Shown piece by piece: positions 16,524-23,572 of a stretch of DNA of 64,000 nucleotides. The stretch's first letter is position 1. Each line of letters starts with the position of its first letter. The position numbers were made by a program, and so were the translations under genes. The DNA comes from an uncultured Bacteroidales bacterium. Lineage in GTDB: Bacteria; Bacteroidota; Bacteroidia; Bacteroidales; UBA932. The stretch lies in assembly GCA_900545245.1 (NCBI GenBank), contig UQYV01000006.1, positions 1-64,000 of the forward strand. The letters are read 5' to 3'. The notes under the pieces are model-generated. The model was not told the DNA's origin and made no database searches. It saw nothing but the letters and a program-made list of their open reading frames with translations.

Positions 16524-18542
16524 CTAACGACCGAAATACACCAAAAGAACCGATATATCAGCCGGGGACACTCCCGAAATACGCGACGCCTGCGCTATGG
16601 TCTTCGGAGCATAGCGCTTTAGTTTTTGACGACATTCAATTGAAAGAGACTCCACCCTATCAAAGTCAAAGTTGTCAGGAATAATCAAATTTTCCAGACG
16701 CCTAATCTTATCAGCGACCTGACGTTCACGTTCGATATACCCTTTATATTTTATGTGAATATCCGCTATATCAAACAGTGATTCGCGATATCTTTCAGTA
16801 AATTCTCCAATAGTCTCCTGTTTAGAAACATCAAAAGAGAACCCGTCAGAAGAAATATTCAAAACCTTATTCATAGCAGCCGATTTCTCACACCCACCTA
16901 AATCAGGAACAAAAGCGCTATCGGAAACAGCATACCTTTTAAAAGTTCCACGTGGAACATATTTAAAAATTTCAGAAGCAGAAACCTGGGGACGAGACAC
17001 CAGTTCAGAAAGTCGGCGACGCGAAGGAATCACAGCAGTCGACTTCGAAGAAAGATATTCATTCACGTCTTCCGGACGAATAGAGTAGCCATTGAAGAAA
17101 TCCTCGATATTCGCGACAGCATCATACTTCCGCATAGTGTAGTCGTATCGAAAATCATCAGCAAGCCCTATTGCATGGGAAAGAGGCGTCAGACGAAAAT
17201 CCGCATTGTCCTGACGAAGAAGGATCCTATACTCAGCACGCGAGGTGAACATCCTGTAAGGCTCGTCAACCCCTTTTGTGATTAGGTCATCGATAAGAAC
17301 ACCGATATAGGCTTCGTCACGCTTCAGAACAAAAGGTTCCTTGTCGGAAACCTTCAGGTGAGCATTAATTCCAGCCATCAATCCCTGGGCAGCGGCTTCC
17401 TCATATCCGGTGGTTCCATTAATCTGTCCGGCAAAGAAAAGATTCTCAATATCCCTAAGTTCAAGGGAAGCCTTCAACTGAGTCGGGTCGAAATAGTCGT
17501 ATTCGACAGCATAGGCAGGACGATAAATTTTGACATTCTCAAGGCCTCTTATGTTCCGTAAAGCTTCAAGCTGAACTTCAAGCGGCAGAGAAGAGGAGAA
17601 ACCCTGCAAGTAATACTCATTCGTATCACTCCCTTCAGGTTCCAGAAAAAGCTGGTGTTCCGTCTTGTCGGCAAATGTCCTGAGCTTGTCTTCAATGCTC
17701 GGGCAATAGCGGGGACCGACTCCGGAAATCTTTCCGGAAAATAGAGGAGAGTCCTTAAACCCGGAACGAAGTATGTCATGGACAGTCTCGTTCGTATGGA
17801 GAATATAACAAGGCATCTGAGCAGTCTCTCCTTGCGCCGTGGAAAGGAAGGGAAGGAAAGAAAACTTCTCTGGAGACTCGTCACCGAGTTGAAGGGGAAG
17901 CGAATCCAAATCCACTGAAGAAATATCGATTCTCGGAGGAGTTCCGGTTTTCATCCGACCGGTCCTGATGCCCATAGCCTTCAACTGTTCTGTCAGTCCG
18001 AAGGATGACATCTCCCCTATTCTTCCACCGACAAAGTCATTCTGTCCAATGAAAAGCCGGCCAGAAAGAAAGGTACCGGCAGTGAGGATAACCGCTTGAG
18101 ATTTGAAAATCGCACCGGTGGTCGTACAACAGCCCACGATTTTTGAATTCTCGAAAAGGAATTTAGTGACTGTATCTTGATAAATATCTAATTTACAATT
18201 AGTTTCAAGTAATTTTCGCCAGATTTTACTAAATCGGTTTTTGTCACATTGCGCACGCGGACTCCACATTGCCGGGCCCTTTGAGCGATTCAGCATCCGA
18301 AACTGAAGAGTAGAGAGGTCAGTCACGATTCCCATGTATCCCCCGAGGGCATCAATCTCACGCACAATCTGCCCCTTCGCAATTCCGCCGACCGCAGGGT
18401 TGCACGACATCTGCCCAAACTTGTTCATGTCCATCGAAATCAGGAGAGTCCTAGAGCCAAGCCCAGAAGCAGCCATCGCGGCCTCGCAACCTGCGTGCCC
18501 TCCCCCGACTACGATGACGTCATATTCGTTGAATCCCTTCAT
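16524..18542 (-). CDS. mnmG: tRNA uridine-5-carboxymethylaminomethyl modification enzyme MnmG
   Basis: MnmG (GidA) is the FAD- and NADH-dependent partner of MnmE that modifies wobble uridine 34. The FAD-binding N-terminus is YDVIVVGGGHAGCEAAMAAS; further signatures are SCNPAVGGIAKGQIVREIDA, MKTGTPPRID, and AGQINGTTGYEEAAAQGLMA. The C-terminus (IKYKGYIERERQVADKIRRL, RISGVSPADISVLLVY) is the MnmE-interacting helical domain. At 672 aa it is longer than the 629-aa E. coli protein. Extra residues lie between LSELVSRPQVSASEIF and GEFTERYRESL, and this variable stretch contains the second parS-like palindrome (encoding VPRGT). Confidence 0.96.
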   Translation of the reverse strand: MKGFNEYDVIVVGGGHAGCEAAMAASGLGSRTLLISMDMNKFGQMSCNPAVGGIAKGQIVREIDALGGYMGIVTDLSTLQFRMLNRSKGPAMWSPRAQCDKNRFSKIWRKLLETNCKLDIYQDTVTKFLFENSKIVGCCTTTGAIFKSQAVILTAGTFLSGRLFIGQNDFVGGRIGEMSSFGLTEQLKAMGIRTGRMKTGTPPRIDISSVDLDSLPLQLGDESPEKFSFLPFLSTAQGETAQMPCYILHTNETVHDILRSGFKDSPLFSGKISGVGPRYCPSIEDKLRTFADKTEHQLFLEPEGSDTNEYYLQGFSSSLPLEVQLEALRNIRGLENVKIYRPAYAVEYDYFDPTQLKASLELRDIENLFFAGQINGTTGYEEAAAQGLMAGINAHLKVSDKEPFVLKRDEAYIGVLIDDLITKGVDEPYRMFTSRAEYRILLRQDNADFRLTPLSHAIGLADDFRYDYTMRKYDAVANIEDFFNGYSIRPEDVNEYLSSKSTAVIPSRRRLSELVSRPQVSASEIFKYVPRGTFKRYAVSDSAFVPDLGGCEKSAAMNKVLNISSDGFSFDVSKQETIGEFTERYRESLFDIADIHIKYKGYIERERQVADKIRRLENLIIPDNFDFDRVESLSIECRQKLKRYAPKTIAQASRISGVSPADISVLLVYFGR
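16944..16959. promoter_or_regulatory. parS-like ParB-binding palindrome, site 2, inside mnmG
   Basis: AGTTCCACGTGGAACA differs from site 1 at one outer base; the 14-bp core (16945-16958) is a perfect palindrome. It lies within mnmG coding sequence about 480 bp from site 1. Intragenic parS sites in gidA/mnmG are known in Bacillus subtilis. Confidence 0.75.
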
Positions 18543-18577
18543 ATGGATTTATTTAGAATTTCTCAAATCTAAAGCAA

Positions 18578-18997
18578 CTACAGGAGTTCGCGCAAGGACA
18601 GGTAGTAATTTTCCTTCGAGCGCATAAGTTTAATGTCCTTCTCGGTGTGATCGTCATATCCGACAAGATGAAGAAGGCCGTGGATGATGACCCTGTTCAA
18701 CTCATCCTTGAATTCGGTTCCAAACTCGACGGAATTTTCACGGACAGAATCAACACTAATAAAAAAGTCTCCGGAAAGACGGTCCCCCTCACAGTAATCG
18801 AAAGTTATAATATCCGTAAAATAATCGTGCTGAAGATACTTCTGATTGATGTCAAGCACGTAATTGTCCGAACAGAAAATAATCGATATATTCCCTATTC
18901 GACGTATTTCGCTCTCGGCCGCAAGTTTCAACCACTCGTTCGTTTTACGACGGTCGCGGAATTTGAAGTCAGTGTCCTGAAAATAATATGAAATCAT
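18578..18997 (-). CDS. ybeY: Endoribonuclease/rRNA maturation factor YbeY
   Basis: YbeY is a zinc-dependent RNase needed for 16S rRNA 3'-end processing and ribosome quality control. The zinc site is HGLLHLVGYDDH, preceded by the conserved TDIITFDYCEG and GDFFISVD blocks. The open frame extends to 19048, but MISYYFQDTDFKF at 18997 is the likely start and gives 139 aa, the usual size. It lies 35 bp upstream of mnmG on the same strand and is probably co-transcribed with it. Confidence 0.93.
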   Translation of the reverse strand: MISYYFQDTDFKFRDRRKTNEWLKLAAESEIRRIGNISIIFCSDNYVLDINQKYLQHDYFTDIITFDYCEGDRLSGDFFISVDSVRENSVEFGTEFKDELNRVIIHGLLHLVGYDDHTEKDIKLMRSKENYYLSLRELL

Positions 18998-19071
18998 ACG
19001 CACAAATACAAAGGAAACCCGTTTTCGGGCTACCAAAATTTTCTGCAAATCTACAACTAATAAACAAAAAG

Positions 19072-19102
19072 TTTGTTATAAAAATTATTATTTCTAACTT
19101 TA
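19072..19102 (+). promoter_or_regulatory. Promoter of tonB
   Basis: TTTG (19072-19075) and TAACTTTA (19095-19102) are 19 bp apart, one base off the -7 consensus. The start at 19211 would have a leader of about 100 nt. Confidence 0.6.
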
Positions 19103-19210
19103 CACGACTTTATGGCTCTTGGTTTATGGCAGGCGCAGCATTACGCCGGCGAACCTTTGCCGAAGAAGGAAGTAAGATCGGAAATAAATAAAAAAAGATT
19201 CTATATAATT

Positions 19211-19900
19211 ATGGAAGTTAAGAAGTCACCAAAAGCAAGTCTTGAAAACAAGAAATTGCTGTTCGTGGAAATCGGACTGGTAATTGCCCTGGCTGCCGTC
19301 TATATTGCGTTCAACTGGACGTCAAGGGATGCGCAGGTAAGCACGCTCGAAGCTGACAATCAGGTAGTTCAGGAGGAAGAAATCATCCCTATCACCCAGG
19401 AAACTCCTCCACCTCCACCTGAGGCGCCGAAGATTCCGGTTCTCTCTGACCAGATCGACATCGTGGACGACGAAATCAAGATTGACAACGATTTCCTCTC
19501 GCTTGAGGACAATAGCGACATGGGAGTCGAGATTATGGACTACGTTGAAAACGTCCAGGAAGAAGTTGTCGAGGAAGAAGCAATTCCGTTCCAGCTCGTA
19601 GAGGAGAAACCTTCGTTCATGGGAGGTGATGCGAACCAGTTCTCAGTTTGGGTGAACAAGAGGTTGGTTTATCCTGAAATCGCAAAGGAAAATGGTGTTC
19701 AGGGACGTGTCACACTTCAGTTTACAGTGGAGAAAGACGGCTCAGTCACAAAGGTTAAAGTCCTCCGTGGCGTCGACCCGTCACTCGACAAGGAGGCAGT
19801 CAGAGTCGTTTCTATGTCGCCGAAGTGGACTCCGGGAAAGCAGCGTGACCGGGCGGTGCCGGTGACCTACACCTTCCCTGTGTATTTCCAGCTTCGCTAG
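19211..19900 (+). CDS. tonB: TonB family energy-transducing protein
   Basis: TonB links the inner-membrane ExbBD motor to outer-membrane receptors such as the SusC proteins here. ATG at 19211 (MEVKKSPKASLENKKLLF) is chosen because it gives the standard short cytoplasmic tail followed by one transmembrane helix (about 17-37); the open frame extends upstream to 19112 but the promoter lies there. A proline-rich spacer (ETPPPPPEAPKIPVL) and acidic stretch follow. The C-terminal TonB domain is clear: VYPEIAKENGVQGRVTLQF, VEKDGSV, and SPKWTPGKQRDRAVPVTYTF. It is a single-gene unit; exbB/exbD are not nearby. One genome may carry several TonB proteins. Confidence 0.92.
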   Translation: MEVKKSPKASLENKKLLFVEIGLVIALAAVYIAFNWTSRDAQVSTLEADNQVVQEEEIIPITQETPPPPPEAPKIPVLSDQIDIVDDEIKIDNDFLSLEDNSDMGVEIMDYVENVQEEVVEEEAIPFQLVEEKPSFMGGDANQFSVWVNKRLVYPEIAKENGVQGRVTLQFTVEKDGSVTKVKVLRGVDPSLDKEAVRVVSMSPKWTPGKQRDRAVPVTYTFPVYFQLR

Positions 19901-19907
19901 TACGCTC

Positions 19908-20016
19908 GCATAAATAAGCGGATAGCTGCGTTTCACTCGTCGTCAAAATCCTCACAACCGTTTAGGTTGCTGCGGTTTTAACTCCTCGCAAGCCTTGCTC
20001 TCCATCTTATTTATGC
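19908..20016. repeat. 109-bp palindromic intergenic element, copy 1
   Basis: The ends GCATAAATAAG (19908-19918) and CTTATTTATGC (20006-20016) are exact reverse complements. The inner core GTCAAAATCCTCACAACCG, a short loop, then AGGTTGCTGCGG also forms a stem and is shared with the element at 49350-49457. The gap 19901-20197 after tonB contains this, the repeats at 20020-20112 and a terminator; no gene. Confidence 0.75.
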
Positions 20017-20019
20017 AAG

Positions 20020-20112
20020 CTAAAACAATAAATAAGATAGGCTTGCCTTCCTCTTATTTATGCAAGCAAAACAATAAATAAGACAGGCTTGCTCGCCATC
20101 TTATTTATGCAG
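20020..20112. repeat. Two tandem palindromic repeats of about 46 bp
   Basis: AAAACAATAAATAAGA, then YAGGCTTGC, and a few bases later TCTTATTTATGC occur twice in tandem (about 20020-20066 and 20067-20112). Each unit can fold by pairing ATAAATAAGA with TCTTATTTAT. They look like copies of the outer arms of the element at 19908-20016. Confidence 0.65.
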
Positions 20113-20135
20113 CTAAGACAAAAGAAGATAAGTAT

Positions 20136-20174
20136 AAATAATGGCGATTGAATCTGATTCGGTCGCCATTATTT
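20136..20174 (+). terminator. Terminator between tonB and hflX
   Basis: ATAATGGCGA pairs with TCGCCATTAT and the second arm runs into TTTTT. It ends 23 bp before the hflX start, so it probably stops tonB transcripts; it could also act as an attenuator-like leader for hflX. Confidence 0.6.
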
Positions 20175-20197
20175 TTCGATAAAAATTAAATGGTTTT

Positions 20198-21397
20198 ATG
20201 CTAAATTCAGAACCTATTATAATCAAGAAATATGTCGAGAAAGCCATATTTATCGGTGTCCTGAAACAGGGTGACGATGAGGCACAAGTGAACGAATATC
20301 TCGATGAACTCGAATTTCTGGCCGAAACGGCGGGCGTAGAGGGCCGCGGACGCTTCGTCCAGAAGGTGGATAAGGCTGACCCGAGAACGTATATCAGAAG
20401 CGGTAAATTAGACGAAATAAAGCAGTTTATAGAGTCTAACGAGATTGATGTCGCAATATTCGACGATGAACTCTCCCCTACCCAGTTGAGAAACATAGAG
20501 CGGGAGCTGAACATAAAGATTCTCGACAGGACAAACCTCATCCTTGATATATTCGCACAAAGAGCGAAGACTGCATACGCCAAAACACAGGTGGAACTTG
20601 CACAGTATCAATATCTTCTGCCACGTCTTACCCGTATGTGGACGCACCTCGAAAGACAGAAGGGAGGAATCGGAATGAGGGGCCCTGGAGAGACACAGAT
20701 CGAAACCGACCGGCGAATCATACAGGACAAAATTGCAAGACTAAAGGAACAGCTTAAGAAAATAGACAAACAGATGGCCTCGCAGCGAGGAAACAGGGGC
20801 TCTCTCGTGCGCATTGCGTTAGTTGGTTACACAAACGTGGGGAAGAGCACCCTTATGAATTTGCTGGCAAAGAGCGAGGTCTTCGCCGAAAACAAGCTGT
20901 TCGCAACGCTTGACACCACGGTCAGAAAGGTCGTCATAGAGAATGTCCCGTTCCTGCTCAGCGACACTGTCGGATTCATCAGAAAGCTGCCCACACAGCT
21001 CGTGGAGGCATTCAAGAGCACACTTGACGAGGTGAGGGAGGCCGACATACTCATGCATGTCGTGGACATATCCCACCCCAACCACGAGGAACACATACGC
21101 GTGGTCAATGAGACGCTCCGCGATATAGGAGCCATCAACAAGCCTATCTTCGTCGTCTTCAACAAGATTGACGCCTACCGCCACGAAGAATACGACGAGT
21201 TCTCGTTGGAGCCAAAAAAACCTGAGAACTACACGCTTGAAGAGTACAAGAACTCTTGGATTGCAAAGGAGAACACTCCCTGCATATTTATCTCGGCAAA
21301 GCAGAAAATCGGCATAGACAAACTACGCTCCGACCTCTACAAGATGGTCGCTGAAATCCATGCAGGGCGCTATCCTTTTAACAATTTCCTGTGGTAA
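20198..21397 (+). CDS. hflX: GTPase HflX
   Basis: HflX is a ribosome-associated GTPase that splits stalled 70S ribosomes under stress. The 399-aa protein has the glycine-rich N-terminal HflX domain (EFLAETAGVEGRGRFVQKVD, DELSPTQLRNIERELN), the family motif GGIGMRGPGETQIETDRR, and the GTPase boxes GYTNVGKST (G1), DTVGFIRKLP (G3) and NKID (G4). A long helical linker separates the domains. It is a single-gene unit converging on the Sus operon across a strong terminator. Confidence 0.95.
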   Translation: MLNSEPIIIKKYVEKAIFIGVLKQGDDEAQVNEYLDELEFLAETAGVEGRGRFVQKVDKADPRTYIRSGKLDEIKQFIESNEIDVAIFDDELSPTQLRNIERELNIKILDRTNLILDIFAQRAKTAYAKTQVELAQYQYLLPRLTRMWTHLERQKGGIGMRGPGETQIETDRRIIQDKIARLKEQLKKIDKQMASQRGNRGSLVRIALVGYTNVGKSTLMNLLAKSEVFAENKLFATLDTTVRKVVIENVPFLLSDTVGFIRKLPTQLVEAFKSTLDEVREADILMHVVDISHPNHEEHIRVVNETLRDIGAINKPIFVVFNKIDAYRHEEYDEFSLEPKKPENYTLEEYKNSWIAKENTPCIFISAKQKIGIDKLRSDLYKMVAEIHAGRYPFNNFLW

Positions 21398-21408
21398 AGT
21401 CCAAATTT

Positions 21409-21445
21409 TAGGCGAGTGGCTGCGTTACGCCTCGTCGGTTATATG
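21409..21445. repeat. Partial copy of the palindromic intergenic element
   Basis: GGCGAGTGGCTGCGTTACGC then CTCGTCGGTTATATGC resembles the left part of the element at 19908-20016 (GCGGATAGCTGCGTTTCACTCGTCGT). The CAACC/GGTTG core is absent. Confidence 0.5.
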
Positions 21446-21450
21446 CACAC

Positions 21451-21487
21451 AAAAGGCGGTCGGAAAAACCCGGCCGCCTTTGTCTTT
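21451..21487. terminator. Strong bidirectional terminator
   Basis: AAAGGCGG(T)CGG pairs with CCGGCCGCCTTT around a short A-rich loop (21452-21481). It separates the convergent hflX and the BACON lipoprotein gene, so it can end both transcripts. Confidence 0.85.
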
Positions 21488-21504
21488 AAAAATATCAGAA
21501 CAAA

Positions 21505-23544
21505 CTACTCAATATTAAAGAGAGTACACTGTGATGCAACACTAGTATAATTCTGTGAAAAATAGAAAAGTGCGTCATGGGAACCGGTAAACTTAACCTC
21601 ATCTCCGCCTTTCGGTTTTGCCGTAAGGTTATAAGTAATTTTACTGTCCGTCAGAGTAATAGAACCGCCAGTGATATAGAAAACCGTTCCGGTATATGTA
21701 TTCTCAATATAAAGACGAGGTGCTTTGCCCTCTGCAAGAGGAATAAGGGTATTATCACCACCTGTCTTCGAGAAAGTGAATGTACCTGTTCCAAAAGGAG
21801 TCGTACAAAAACGCTTCCTTAAATCCGGAACAAAGACATAGTTGCCTTTTACACTGACAGAAAGACATACATCAAAATCATCATTGACGGGAGTGAAGCC
21901 AAAGAAGAAAACATCGTTATTCTCGTCGAAGACATGGCCGTAATAGCGAGGTTGATACCTAGCATTGAAAGCATTGGTAAACTCAGTATCAACATCAAGC
22001 ACAGGCTTCGACCATATTTCAGGTTCAGGAAGATACACGCTTTCAAGTTTTCCATCGTAAGAGAAAGGAGTGTTCTTTGTCTCGACAAATTCACCGTTAT
22101 CATCGGTTATATCCTCACTCATAATGAAACTTCCTGAGAATGAGAATGCATAAGTTCCGTCATCATTCTTCGCAATGGAAAGAGAAGGAGCAGTTCCATC
22201 AGCAGGAGTGACCGTCACCCAACCACCATTGTTAGCATCGAAACTGAATGTCTGAGGGTTAGCTCGTGTAATGCCCTTTGGCTTGCCAAGAGACTCGTCC
22301 GCTTCAGGAACCTCATACTTGAACTCGCCCACAGGAAGTTCACCTTCTTGCGCAGACGTGCCATAAACCGTAAGATGGATATTCCTCAAAAAGACAGGAT
22401 TATCAGCCTTGTCCTTGTCAGAAGTCATGAGAGATACCGACCATTCCTGTGCGCCGCCGGCAAAGTAAGTATTATATTGCCCATAACGCGTAAAGCCAGT
22501 GCATTCGGCACCAAAGGATTTGTCAGTCACGGCGATTTCACCTTGGAATGAATAGCTGTGAATAGACTCCGCAGAATCCTGAAGCAGCGCGGTAATCGTA
22601 TAGACACCATTCTCCGCGGAAACACTGACCTCGCCGTCGATTATAGCGACTTCAGCCTTGTCGGCAATTATAGAAGTGTAGTATTTCTCATGACCATCAG
22701 TCGATTTCAGAGAGAATGTGCCCTTAGCATGAGTGGCCGTAGCATCAACGGAATACTCTCCTACAGGCACCACGGTCTTGTCGGCATCCATAGATGCGTT
22801 AAGAGCAAGAACAACCTTATTATCCGCATCGTCGGAAAGGACAACGGCAAACTGACGGAAAGTGTTAAACGAGTAGGATTCCTCATCGTAAATATCCTGA
22901 ACGGAACCGAGATATATGGCCTCCGCCTTGCTCATAGGGGTAAAGTCAGAATTCTGCGTCACGACATATTTCTGAACAGTAGCGCCGGCAACAATCTCAA
23001 ACCCTCCAGCTCGAGGAAAGAGTTCGGTATTAGCCGAAATTCCAAGAACAATCTCACCATCAGTCGGAGCAGACTTAGTCTTAACAATTGTTATCCAATC
23101 CTTTGAATCCTCAGAGACATTGACTGAATATTCGACATTACTGATAACAGGAATAGTTATATTCTGAGCCTGAGAGGTGACAGAAAGAGAAACTGCCGTG
23201 CCGAATTCAGTCTTTCCAAATTGGGTGACGCTCAAAACATGAGACTTTGAACCAGCCTTGACCGTGACTTTTGCCGAACGTCCGTCATAAGTGTCATTTG
23301 CAGCAACAGTCATGTTCACGGCACCATCGCCGGCATCACCTGACTGTTTGTCGAAAGTTACCCATGTCTGGTCGCAAGTGATTGACCATGGGTTGTTCGT
23401 AGTGAATTTAAGAGCCTGAGTCGTACCCTCGACACCTACTACCGTGGAAGACGAGACAACCTCAAGAACATCTTCCTTGATTTCCTCCTTGCAGGAGACG
23501 GCAAGCAAAGACAGCGCTGCCGCAACATAAAAAAACCTTTTCAT
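21505..23544 (-). CDS. BACON-domain lipoprotein, 679 aa
   Basis: The signal peptide ends in a lipobox (LLAVSC). Two successive BACON-type Ig-like domains follow: TTNNPWSITCDQTWVTFDKQ with GDGAVNMTVAANDTYDGR in the first, and SVNVSEDSKDWITIV in the second. The remaining 450 residues are beta-rich and do not match a known enzyme. BACON domains are thought to bind carbohydrate or mucin in surface lipoproteins. It is the last gene of the seven-gene SusC operon, 28 bp after the inactive protease gene, so it is probably an accessory substrate-binding surface protein (inference). Confidence 0.8.
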   Translation of the reverse strand: MKRFFYVAAALSLLAVSCKEEIKEDVLEVVSSSTVVGVEGTTQALKFTTNNPWSITCDQTWVTFDKQSGDAGDGAVNMTVAANDTYDGRSAKVTVKAGSKSHVLSVTQFGKTEFGTAVSLSVTSQAQNITIPVISNVEYSVNVSEDSKDWITIVKTKSAPTDGEIVLGISANTELFPRAGGFEIVAGATVQKYVVTQNSDFTPMSKAEAIYLGSVQDIYDEESYSFNTFRQFAVVLSDDADNKVVLALNASMDADKTVVPVGEYSVDATATHAKGTFSLKSTDGHEKYYTSIIADKAEVAIIDGEVSVSAENGVYTITALLQDSAESIHSYSFQGEIAVTDKSFGAECTGFTRYGQYNTYFAGGAQEWSVSLMTSDKDKADNPVFLRNIHLTVYGTSAQEGELPVGEFKYEVPEADESLGKPKGITRANPQTFSFDANNGGWVTVTPADGTAPSLSIAKNDDGTYAFSFSGSFIMSEDITDDNGEFVETKNTPFSYDGKLESVYLPEPEIWSKPVLDVDTEFTNAFNARYQPRYYGHVFDENNDVFFFGFTPVNDDFDVCLSVSVKGNYVFVPDLRKRFCTTPFGTGTFTFSKTGGDNTLIPLAEGKAPRLYIENTYTGTVFYITGGSITLTDSKITYNLTAKPKGGDEVKFTGSHDALFYFSQNYTSVASQCTLFNIE

Positions 23545-23572
23545 AAAACCACTATATTAAAGTTTTGTTTGA

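Noticed and set aside
20006..20112. CRISPR array after tonB
   Set aside because: Units are adjacent and palindromic without unique spacers; they copy the arms of the neighbouring intergenic element.
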